From contig CBDUUP010000247.1 in assembly GCA_965370435.1 (NCBI GenBank), positions 1 to 6,960 of the forward strand: 6,960 nucleotides of DNA, read 5' to 3'. Of the stretch, positions 1 through 5,137 are shown one piece after another. A model generated the notes under the pieces. That model did no database searches and was not told where the DNA came from. It saw only the letters and a list, made by a program, of their open reading frames with translations. This DNA comes from CBDUUP01 sp965370435 (GTDB taxonomy: Bacteria; Chloroflexota; Anaerolineae; Anaerolineales; UBA11579). The number at the start of each line of letters is the position of its first letter. The first letter of the stretch is position 1. The position numbers and the translations under genes are program-made.

Positions 1-1
1 C

Positions 2-127
2 GCCGACGACATGGACTTCGTTTCCAGTGACGGCCACCTGGACCTGATCGTCGAGAAGGTGGAGGAGAAGCTCACCGGGGTGGAAGAAGTGGTCTTCGAG
101 CCGGAGGAAGTGGAGAATTCCCGGTGA
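2..127 (+). CDS. C-terminal end of an unidentified acidic protein (5' end outside window)
   Basis: An open frame enters from the left edge and ends at a TGA at 125-127, leaving 41 residues. The fragment is strongly acidic, with many Glu residues and a Leu/Val-Glu-Glu-Lys pattern that suggests an amphipathic helix followed by a strand. Codon third positions are mostly G or C, as in the pdx genes, which supports real coding. I do not recognise the family from this tail, and no catalytic motif is visible. The next gene remnant (151-292) is convergent, ending 24 bases downstream. No clear terminator is seen in the short gap. Confidence 0.6.
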   Translation, partial: ADDMDFVSSDGHLDLIVEKVEEKLTGVEEVVFEPEEVENSR

Positions 128-150
128 GCGTTGGGCGTGGGAATCATTGG

Positions 151-292
151 TCAATCACCCTCCGCCCATAGATCAATGACGTAAGGGTCCCCTGCGCCCA
201 GATCATTCCCGCCGTGGCAGCTATCCATACCCCAATCTGAGGCGAAGACGACGTAGCGGCCATCCCGGGAGGATGAGGGATAAGCGTTTCAT
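151..292 (-). pseudogene. Decayed paralogue of the beta-propeller lipoprotein gene (internal deletion)
   Basis: Read on the minus strand, 151-270 aligns without gaps to the 3' end of the intact gene at 764-883, with 112 of 120 bases identical. It preserves the end of the protein (DGRYVVFASDWGM ... DPYVIDLWAEG) and its stop codon. Six of the eight base differences are synonymous, so both copies were probably under selection before this one broke. Immediately upstream, 273-292 matches the start of the intact gene (ATG AAA CRC, then a CTC-rich signal-peptide start) with an AAGGAAG ribosome site in front. About 1.26 kb of coding sequence between these parts is missing. A CTCCC stretch shared by both ends lies at the junction. 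The join is out of frame: translation from 292 gives 23 residues (MKRLSLILPG...) and stops at 221-223. Confidence 0.85.
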
Positions 293-329
293 AATAACTT
301 CCTTGACCCAGGTAGTTGATCGTATTGTC

Positions 330-358
330 ATTGTCACGTAGAATTGCAGCTTGGGCAA
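330..358 (-). promoter_or_regulatory. Likely sigma70-type promoter of the decayed lipoprotein copy
   Basis: On the minus strand TTGCCC (353-358) and GACAAT (330-335) are separated by 17 bases. Both hexamers, the spacing and most of the spacer recur upstream of the intact copy at 2235-2263, whereas the flanks have diverged. This conservation is the main argument that it is a promoter. The -35 of this promoter lies next to the + strand promoter region of the DUF2442 gene. Confidence 0.5.
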
Positions 359-381
359 GATGTTCATTTGGTATGCTACGG

Positions 382-387
382 TATAAT
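382..387 (+). promoter_or_regulatory. Perfect TATAAT -10 box ahead of the DUF2442 gene
   Basis: TATAAT lies 14 bases before the ATG at 402. Transcription would start about 7 bases downstream, leaving a leader of only about 8 bases. No good -35 hexamer is seen at the usual distance and no Shine-Dalgarno sequence precedes the ATG. If this promoter is used, the mRNA would be nearly leaderless. Confidence 0.4.
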
Positions 388-401
388 CCCGGATAACTGA
401 T

Positions 402-641
402 ATGAGTACTTCAACTAGCCCCACGGCTGTGCTTGCCGTCGGCGTGCGCTTTTCAGAAGACTCCCTGCACGTCCAGTTGTCCGATGGGCGGGAGATTTCC
501 GCGCCCCTGGTGTGGTTCCCGCTCCTGAGAGACGCAACCCCTGAACAGCGCAAGAACTTGCGCTTTATTGGAGGCGGAGTGGGCATCCATTGGGATGAAA
601 TTGACGAGGATGTGTCGGTAGCGGGGTTGCTGCGAAGCTGA
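402..641 (+). CDS. DUF2442 family protein
   Basis: The 79-residue product has the DUF2442 pattern: a beta-strand with VRFSEDSLHVQLSDGREISAPL (residues about 15-36), then WFPLLRDATPEQRKNLRFIGGG, and an acidic end with GIHWDEIDEDVSVAGLL. The fold is known from the N-terminal domain of Nitrosomonas NE0471, and the molecular function is not established. Members are often encoded next to a small DUF4160 protein, and the pair is sometimes discussed as toxin-antitoxin-like. No DUF4160 partner is seen here: the upstream neighbour is the decayed lipoprotein copy, transcribed divergently. The length is normal for a stand-alone DUF2442 protein. The ATG at 402 is the only sensible start and has no Shine-Dalgarno sequence. 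A strong terminator follows nine bases after the stop, so this is a monocistronic unit. Confidence 0.8.
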   Translation: MSTSTSPTAVLAVGVRFSEDSLHVQLSDGREISAPLVWFPLLRDATPEQRKNLRFIGGGVGIHWDEIDEDVSVAGLLRS

Positions 642-649
642 TTTCCCCA

Positions 650-677
650 AGTCCCCTCCTGGTGGAGGGGGCTTTTT
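650..677 (+). terminator. Intrinsic terminator of the DUF2442 gene
   Basis: A 10-bp GC-rich stem (650-659 with 664-673, one G-T pair) closes a TGGT loop and runs directly into a run of five T. It starts nine bases after the DUF2442 stop codon. Confidence 0.85.
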
Positions 678-694
678 GATTATGGGGTGTTGCA

Positions 695-740
695 GCGACT
701 TAAGTCGCACCAACATTTACGAAGTCGGCCTTCGCCGACT
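695..740 (+). repeat. REP/MITE-like palindromic repeat, single unit
   Basis: The unit begins with the perfect palindrome GCGACTTAAGTCGC (695-708) and ends with a 7-bp hairpin, AGTCGGC-CTTC-GCCGACT (723-740). It matches 2295-2340 at 41 of 46 positions in the same orientation, and an inverted relative lies at 2354-2401. It sits between the DUF2442 terminator and the stop codon of the minus-strand lipoprotein gene, where it could protect the 3' end of that mRNA. No transposase or RAYT gene is in the window. Confidence 0.75.
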
Positions 741-763
741 AATCGTTTAGCGTCCTTCAAGAT

Positions 764-2170
764 TCAACCACCCTCCGCCCAGAGATCAATGACGTAAGGA
801 TCCCCCGCGCCCAGGTCGTTCCCGCCGCGGCAGCTATCCATACCCCAATCTGAGGCGAAGACCACGTAGCGGCCATCCCGGGAGATTGTGGCTCGGGGCT
901 GCACCCAATAGCCGCACTTGGTGGAGCGGTGGTGGGCCAGCCGCAGGACCGAGCCGTCGGTGTATTGCAGGAAGAGTTCGTCGGCGTAGGGGACGTTAAC
1001 ATTATCGCCGTAATGTCCCCATGAGATCAGGCAGACGCCGTCCGGCCCCTGGCAGGAGATGTGGTCTTCGTCGGTCCAGTCCACGGTCTGCAAAAAAATG
1101 GGTTGGCTGACGGTGGAGGTTCCGGGCAGCAGGCGCATGGCGAGGGCTGGGAGGTTGGGGTCGGCGGGGGAGGAGAGTTCGGTAGTCATGAAGAACTCGG
1201 TGGTCCCGTCAGAATCCACGCCCAGGTCACCGTGATGGTGGTGGTCGGATATCCGGCCCACGAAACCGCCGGTCTGGAGGTCGTAGGTCTCCAGGCCGCT
1301 GCAAGGCTCAATCCCGTCCCGCGCCCACTGCACCACCAGGTAGCGGCCCAGCGGAGAGACGCCGATCCAGTCCGGCTCCACCTCGCCCCACTCCGGGTCT
1401 GGCTGGCAGAAGCCGGAGTAGAGATCGGGCAGAGGAAGCTGCGCGCCCAGGACGCCGTTCACCAGGTCCAGAGCGAAGATAACCTGAGCGCCATCGTCCC
1501 GGCTGAGCATCCCCGCCAGCCAGCGTCCATCCCGGGAGAGTTCGTCGAAGGACTGGTTTGACCGGATATACTCATACTCCGCAGGGAAGGTGAAGGCGGT
1601 GGTGGTCGCCAACGTATCCAGGTCGGTGAACTGGACGCGGACGATGGCGTCGGCGTTGCTGTCGAAGTGGACGATGGAGTGAGGCCGAGTCGGATGCCAG
1701 CGGGGAGCGTTCCACTCGGAGGTGTCCAACCCGCTCACCCGGCTGAAATCCTCCATCCGCCGCACGACGAACCCCTCCGAGCTGTCCAGCAGCAGGTACG
1801 CGTTGTCGGCGGAGAAAGCCTGGAGCTGGTTGTAGATCTGGGTCTCAAAGCCGCCCCGCTCACTGGTATCCGAGACGCGCCGCAGAGAAACGCCGAAGAC
1901 CGGGTCCATAAAGGGGACCCCGACGGGCTGGATGGAAAGAGGAGGCGGGGCGAGGATGAGGCTGGGGTCGGAGATGCCGATGCTGCCGAGGTCGAGAGTG
2001 GGAGCAGGGGTGAGGGTTGTCCCTGGTGCGGGGGCGGCGGTGTTGTCTGGGGCGGTTGTGGCTGCATTGCTGAGGGTTGGCGTGGGATCTGGGGGATTCG
2101 TCGGTGTTTCAAGCAGACCGCAGGCGAGGAGGAGCAGGGCGAGGGGGAGGAGGCGAGGGATGTGTTTCAT
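764..2170 (-). CDS. Secreted beta-propeller lipoprotein of unknown function
   Basis: The 468-residue product starts with a lipoprotein signal peptide: MKHIPR, a Leu-rich core (7-15) and a lipobox LLAC with the acylated Cys at 17. A Thr/Pro/Ala-rich linker (about 20-60) follows, so the protein is probably anchored outside the membrane. The rest has WD40/TolB-like blade motifs, including LSRDGRWLAGM (211-221), VSPLGRYLVVQW (271-282) and ISRDGRYVVFASDWGM (429-444). Histidines cluster at 310-313 (HHHHGD) and 413-414, and several Cys (255, 290, 373, 380, 419, 447) could form disulfides outside the cell. The final QP-x-A-x-ISRDGRYVVFASDW block is loosely like propellers of the oligogalacturonate-lyase type, but I would not assign a substrate. 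AAGGA lies 8-9 bases before the ATG. A decayed paralogue lies downstream at 151-292. Confidence 0.85.
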   Translation of the reverse strand: MKHIPRLLPLALLLLACGLLETPTNPPDPTPTLSNAATTAPDNTAAPAPGTTLTPAPTLDLGSIGISDPSLILAPPPLSIQPVGVPFMDPVFGVSLRRVSDTSERGGFETQIYNQLQAFSADNAYLLLDSSEGFVVRRMEDFSRVSGLDTSEWNAPRWHPTRPHSIVHFDSNADAIVRVQFTDLDTLATTTAFTFPAEYEYIRSNQSFDELSRDGRWLAGMLSRDDGAQVIFALDLVNGVLGAQLPLPDLYSGFCQPDPEWGEVEPDWIGVSPLGRYLVVQWARDGIEPCSGLETYDLQTGGFVGRISDHHHHGDLGVDSDGTTEFFMTTELSSPADPNLPALAMRLLPGTSTVSQPIFLQTVDWTDEDHISCQGPDGVCLISWGHYGDNVNVPYADELFLQYTDGSVLRLAHHRSTKCGYWVQPRATISRDGRYVVFASDWGMDSCRGGNDLGAGDPYVIDLWAEGG

Positions 2171-2234
2171 TTTTAGTTTCCTTCTAATCCAGGTCTCTTG
2201 AGCTTGAACAGACTAATCAGATAGTTACCGGGTT

Positions 2235-2263
2235 ATTGTCGCGCAGAATTGTAGCTTGGGCAA
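2235..2263 (-). promoter_or_regulatory. Likely promoter of the beta-propeller lipoprotein gene
   Basis: On the minus strand TTGCCC (2258-2263) is followed after 17 bases by GACAAT (2235-2240). The same arrangement is conserved at the decayed copy (330-358). The leader before the ATG at 2170 would be about 55-60 bases. Confidence 0.5.
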
Positions 2264-2294
2264 GGAGTTTGCTAGCTTATCCAGGCGTGCCACG

Positions 2295-2401
2295 GCGACT
2301 AAAGTCACCCTAACATTTGCGAAGTCGGCCTTCGCCGACTATAAGAGGGTTTCAGTCCGCCGAAGGGCGGACTTCGTAGTTGTTGGTGCGACTTTAGTCG
2401 C
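2295..2401. repeat. Palindromic MITE/BIME-like element with two inverted REP units
   Basis: Two related ~46-48 base units face each other. The left unit (2295-2340) starts with GCGACTAAAGTC and ends in a hairpin, AGTCGGC-CTTC-GCCGACT (2323-2340). The right unit (2354-2401) is the inverse, with an 8-bp hairpin AGTCCGCC-GAAG-GGCGGACT (2354-2373) and an outer palindrome GCGACTTTAGTCGC (2388-2401). A 13-base spacer separates them. The layout resembles paired REP elements or a very small non-autonomous transposon. The element lies between the divergent lipoprotein and pdxS promoters. Confidence 0.75.
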
Positions 2402-2460
2402 TGAACGCCCCAATTCCCCTCCCTCTAACAAAATATTAATTCCACTATCCCCTCCCCCCG

Positions 2461-2469
2461 TGGTAGAAT
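2461..2469 (+). promoter_or_regulatory. Probable extended -10 promoter of pdxST
   Basis: TGGTAGAAT combines an extended -10 TGn with a near-consensus hexamer. No good -35 is visible upstream, as the region is C-rich. The start site would be near 2476, giving a leader of about 55 bases that holds the two hairpins described below. I see no recognisable PdxR/MocR operator. Confidence 0.45.
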
Positions 2470-2492
2470 CACCTCACTATTGTCTAACCCGC

Positions 2493-2527
2493 GCCAATCT
2501 CGATTGGCAGCGATACCTGCGGAGGTA
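2493..2527 (+). promoter_or_regulatory. Two consecutive hairpins in the pdxS leader, the second covering the Shine-Dalgarno
   Basis: GCCAAT-CTCG-ATTGGC (2493-2508) is a perfect 6-bp stem. Five bases later TACCT-GCGG-AGGTA (2514-2527) can form a 5-bp stem that includes the GGAGG ribosome binding site (2521-2525) of pdxS. The second stem is short, so any block on translation would be modest unless stabilised. It matches no riboswitch class I know. Confidence 0.4.
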
Positions 2528-2530
2528 CCC

Positions 2531-3418
2531 ATGAAAAAAGAAGTATCCACATATACCACCAAGAAAGGCCTGGCCCAGATGCTCAAGGGCGGGGTCATCA
2601 TGGACGTGGTGAATGCCGAGCACGCCCGCATCGCCGAAGACGCCGGAGCCGTGGCCGTCATGGCTCTGGAACGAGTCCCCGCCGACATCCGGGCCGACGG
2701 CGGCGTGGCTCGTATGAGCGACCCTGAAATGATCCTCCAGATCATGGAAGCGGTCAGCATCCCGGTGATGGCCAAGGCCCGCATCGGCCACTTCGTGGAG
2801 GCCCAGATATTGGAAGCCCTGGGTGTGGACTACGTGGACGAGTCGGAGGTGCTGACCCCCGCCGATGAGGCCCACCACATCAACAAACACGAGTTCAATA
2901 TCCCCTTCGTGTGCGGCTGCCGCAACCTGGGCGAAGCCCTGCGCCGCATCGGGGAAGGCGCCGCCATGATCCGCACCAAAGGCGAGGCCGGCACCGGCGA
3001 TGTAGTGGAAGCGGTCCGCCACGCCCGCGCTGTGCTGGGCGCCATCAAACATCTCCAAAACATGCCCGCCGAAGAGTTGATGACCTACGCCAAGAACATC
3101 GGCGCGCCCTACGAGATCGTCAAAGAGGTCAAGGAACTGGGCAAGCTGCCGGTGGTCAACTTCGCCGCGGGCGGCCTGGCCACCCCCGCCGACGCGGCCT
3201 TGATGATGCAGCTCGGCGTGGACGGCGTCTTCGTCGGCTCCGGGATTTTCAAGTCCGGGGACCCGGCCAAACGGGCTGACGCCATCGTCAAGGCCACCAC
3301 TCACTACCAGGACCCCAAAATGCTGGCCGAGATCAGCCGCAACCTGGGCGATCCCATGGTCGGCCGCCAGGTCACCGACATCCCCGAAGGCGAACTCATC
3401 GCCGGGCGCGGCTGGTAA
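2531..3418 (+). CDS. pdxS: Pyridoxal 5'-phosphate synthase, synthase subunit PdxS
   Basis: This subunit makes PLP from ribose 5-phosphate, glyceraldehyde 3-phosphate and ammonia supplied by PdxT. The 295-residue length is typical. The (beta/alpha)8 barrel landmarks are all present: Asp25 in GGVIMDVV, Lys82 in PVMAKARIGH (the lysine that binds ribose 5-phosphate), Lys150 in IRTKGEAGTGD (the second catalytic lysine plus phosphate loop, 147-157), FAAGGLATPADA (211-222) and GVFVGSGIF (232-240), with a family-typical C-terminal tail. The ATG at 2531 is preferred because GGAGG lies 5 bases upstream and the protein then begins like its relatives. A TTG at 2480 in the same frame would only add an unrelated tail. 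pdxT follows after 19 bases. Confidence 0.98.
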   Translation: MKKEVSTYTTKKGLAQMLKGGVIMDVVNAEHARIAEDAGAVAVMALERVPADIRADGGVARMSDPEMILQIMEAVSIPVMAKARIGHFVEAQILEALGVDYVDESEVLTPADEAHHINKHEFNIPFVCGCRNLGEALRRIGEGAAMIRTKGEAGTGDVVEAVRHARAVLGAIKHLQNMPAEELMTYAKNIGAPYEIVKEVKELGKLPVVNFAAGGLATPADAALMMQLGVDGVFVGSGIFKSGDPAKRADAIVKATTHYQDPKMLAEISRNLGDPMVGRQVTDIPEGELIAGRGW

Positions 3419-3425
3419 ACCAGCC
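3410..3425 (+). other. Small inverted repeat across the pdxS stop codon
   Basis: GGCTGGT and ACCAGCC flank two A residues, so the TAA stop of pdxS sits in the loop of a hairpin with about 6 usable base pairs. No T-run follows, so it is unlikely to terminate transcription. It lies just before pdxT, which has no evident Shine-Dalgarno sequence. Confidence 0.5.
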
Positions 3426-3437
3426 TGACTGCTTTCT

Positions 3438-4019
3438 ATGAAAATAGGCGTCCTCGCCCTCCAGGGCGATTTTGACGAACACCTCCAGGTTCTGCGCCGT
3501 CTGGGCGTTGAGGCTGGCGAAGTGCGCAAGGCCGAACACCTAGAAGACCTGGACGGCCTCATCATCCCCGGCGGAGAGTCGACCACCATCGGCAAACTGG
3601 CGACCGATTTCAACCTGATAGAGCCGCTGCAGGCCTTCGCCCGGAAGAAAGCGCTCTGGGGCACCTGCGCCGGGGCTATCCTCATCTCCAAGGATGCCCA
3701 TCGCCAGCAGCCTTTGCTGGACCTGATGGACATCACCATCGAGCGCAACGCCTTTGGCCGCCAGGTTGACAGCTTCGAGATCGACCTGGAAGTTCCCGCC
3801 CTCCAGCGGGTGGACGACTCCGGCCAGCCCTACCGGGCCATTTTCATCCGCGCCCCGTTGATCGAATCGGTGGAAAGCGACACCGAGGTCTTAGCCTCCC
3901 TCCCCGACGGCCGCATCGTGGCCGCCCAACAAGGCCGCTGGCTGGCGACCTCCTTCCATCCCGAACTCACCCCCGACGACCGCTTCCACCGCTACTTTCT
4001 GCTCATGGTTGACAGCTAA
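3438..4019 (+). CDS. pdxT: Pyridoxal 5'-phosphate synthase, glutaminase subunit PdxT
   Basis: This class I glutamine amidotransferase hydrolyses glutamine and channels ammonia into PdxS within a large PdxS-PdxT complex. The 193-residue protein has all family marks: IGVLALQGDFDEH at the start, IIPGGESTTIGKL (42-54), the nucleophile Cys77 in WGTCAGAIL, RNAFGRQVDSFE (103-114), and the His174/Glu176 pair in TSFHPEL that completes the catalytic triad. The length is normal. The ATG at 3438 gives the canonical N-terminus. No Shine-Dalgarno sequence is obvious in the 19-base gap after pdxS, so translation may depend on coupling to pdxS. The last codons (Val-Asp-Ser-stop) lie inside the first unit of a 29-base tandem repeat that continues downstream. 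Confidence 0.97.
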   Translation: MKIGVLALQGDFDEHLQVLRRLGVEAGEVRKAEHLEDLDGLIIPGGESTTIGKLATDFNLIEPLQAFARKKALWGTCAGAILISKDAHRQQPLLDLMDITIERNAFGRQVDSFEIDLEVPALQRVDDSGQPYRAIFIRAPLIESVESDTEVLASLPDGRIVAAQQGRWLATSFHPELTPDDRFHRYFLLMVDS

Positions 4020-4064
4020 CCGGATTTTCCTGCGAGGTTGGCAGCCAACCGCATTATCCTACGA
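4007..4064 (+). repeat. 29-base tandem duplication spanning the pdxT stop codon
   Basis: Unit 1 (4007-4035) and unit 2 (4036-4064) match at 24 of 29 positions. Each begins GGTTGRCAGCYAACC and ends with TCCTRCGA. A further GGTTGG at 4066 may start a third, truncated unit. Unit 2 contains a near-perfect inverted repeat, GGTTGGC-A-GCCAACC (4036-4050). Unit 1 includes the last three sense codons and the TAA of pdxT. Confidence 0.7.
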
Positions 4065-4069
4065 TGGTT

Positions 4070-4112
4070 GGTCATCCTGAGCTTGTCGAAGGAAGCTTGT
4101 CGAAGGATGACC
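4070..4112 (+). repeat. Palindromic intergenic repeat with internal 14-base duplication
   Basis: GGTCATCCT (4070-4078) and AGGATGACC (4104-4112) form a 9-bp inverted repeat. Between them AGCTTGTCGAAGGA is present twice in perfect tandem (4080-4093 and 4094-4107). The pattern GTCATCCTGAGCTTGTCGAAGGATGAC is a palindromic repeat familiar from intergenic regions of many bacteria. This copy is enlarged by one 14-base unit. No T-run follows, but it could mark the 3' end of the pdxST mRNA. Confidence 0.65.
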
Positions 4113-4150
4113 ACTAAGACTACTCAGACCACTAAGACCACTTAGACTAC
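4109..4150 (+). repeat. Short degenerate tandem repeat (ACCACTAAGAC type)
   Basis: GACCACTAAGAC occurs at 4109-4120 and 4127-4138, followed by a variant CCACTTAGAC. These simple repeats directly abut the palindrome on the left and end four bases before the ATG of the next gene. Confidence 0.55.
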
Positions 4151-4153
4151 GTC

Positions 4154-5137
4154 ATGATCCGCCCCTTTGAACTGCGCGACCTCCCCATACTGCGCCGCTA
4201 CCGGGCCAAAGGCCTCTACCTGGACTCCATCCCTACCCTGACCTGGGGCCGGGTGTTGGTGCCCGCCGGGGCGACCTTTTCCTTCATCGCGCCCGCTACG
4301 GGCGTCTTCACCGCCATTGGCAACACTGAGGACAACCTCAAACCGCCCTTGCTGGGGCAGGTCGTCCATACCTCCGGGTCAACTTACGCCCACATCATGT
4401 ACCTGGCTCCGGAGGCGGCCCTGGATTCGGACGCCCTACCGGACTTATTGGAGCACCTGATCACCCGGGTAGGAGAGCGCGGGGCGCACAACCTGTTGGC
4501 CGAAGTGGATGAGAGCGCTAAAATCTTTGAAGCCCTGCGGAAGCGAGGGTTTTCCATCTATGCCCGCCAGCGCATCTGGAAGGTGGAATCGCCGCCTTCC
4601 GATCAAAGCGCGGCGACCGGATGGCGGTCGGGCATCTCCCGCGATGAAGCCGCGGTGCGAGGCCTGTACAATGCACTGGTGCCGGCCCTGGTGCAGCAGG
4701 TGGAACCGCTGCCCTGGGCGCGGCGGCGCGGGTTGGTTTATTTCCAGGATGGCGACCTGGCAGCCTTCGCCGACCTGGCCTCCGGGCCGCGGGGGTTCTG
4801 GGTGCAGCCTTTCTTCCACCCGGACGCGGAGCGCGCGCCCCAACTCCTGGTGGACCTGCTGCTCAATATCCCCTATCACCCCAAACGCCCGGCTTACGTT
4901 TGTGTGCGCTCTTACCAATCCTGGCTGGAACCAGCCCTGGAAGACCTGGAGGCCGAAGCCGGGCCGCGCCAGGCTGTGATGGTCAAGCGTCTCGCCGTCG
5001 CGGTGCAAAAGCCCGCCCTGGCCCCCCTGCCCAATATCAAAGGCTCCACCGCCAAGCCCTCCGCCCCCTTCACCAGCCTCCCCGACCCAAACGAGATCCC
5101 CAATGGGGTGGCGCAGACCTCCCAAGACCAGCCTTAG
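4154..5137 (+). CDS. GNAT-like N-acetyltransferase family protein
   Basis: The 327-residue product begins IRPFELRDLPILRRY, typical for the first strand and helix of a GNAT domain. The N-terminal half (1-145) then follows a GNAT plan: a strand region at 42-56, GQVVHTSGSTYAHIMYLAPEA (68-88), the helix DLLEHLITRVGERGAHNLLAEVD (97-119), and the final FEALRKRGFSIYARQRIWKV (125-144). The middle part (160-285) may be a second, degenerate GNAT-like domain, with YFQDGDLAAFADL and FWVQPFFHPDAERAPQLLVDLLL. The end (286-327) is Pro/Ser-rich and probably disordered. A canonical acetyl-CoA loop (R/Q-x-x-G-x-G/A) is not evident, so activity and substrate are unknown. No Shine-Dalgarno sequence precedes the ATG; repeats abut it. 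The gene may be co-transcribed with pdxST, but a functional link is not shown. Confidence 0.75.
   Translation: MIRPFELRDLPILRRYRAKGLYLDSIPTLTWGRVLVPAGATFSFIAPATGVFTAIGNTEDNLKPPLLGQVVHTSGSTYAHIMYLAPEAALDSDALPDLLEHLITRVGERGAHNLLAEVDESAKIFEALRKRGFSIYARQRIWKVESPPSDQSAATGWRSGISRDEAAVRGLYNALVPALVQQVEPLPWARRRGLVYFQDGDLAAFADLASGPRGFWVQPFFHPDAERAPQLLVDLLLNIPYHPKRPAYVCVRSYQSWLEPALEDLEAEAGPRQAVMVKRLAVAVQKPALAPLPNIKGSTAKPSAPFTSLPDPNEIPNGVAQTSQDQP

Noticed and set aside
1061..2201. Several + strand open frames inside the lipoprotein gene
   Set aside because: They are antisense to a gene with signal peptide, lipobox, propeller motifs and a matching paralogue; their products are Gly-rich with no domain.
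2480..2530. Upstream TTG start for pdxS
   Set aside because: It would add 17 residues not found in the family, it lies before the leader hairpins, and the GGAGG at 2521-2525 fits the ATG at 2531.
3410..3425. Terminator between pdxS and pdxT
   Set aside because: The inverted repeat is not followed by a T-run and lies inside an operon whose products act as one complex.
2477..3748. Long minus-strand open frame (423 codons) opposite pdxS and pdxT
   Set aside because: It lies fully antisense to two certain genes, crosses their boundary, and has the composition expected of a shadow frame in GC-rich DNA.
4007..4150. CRISPR-like array after pdxT
   Set aside because: The repeats are of different types, degenerate, directly adjacent without unique spacers of even length, and there are no cas genes.
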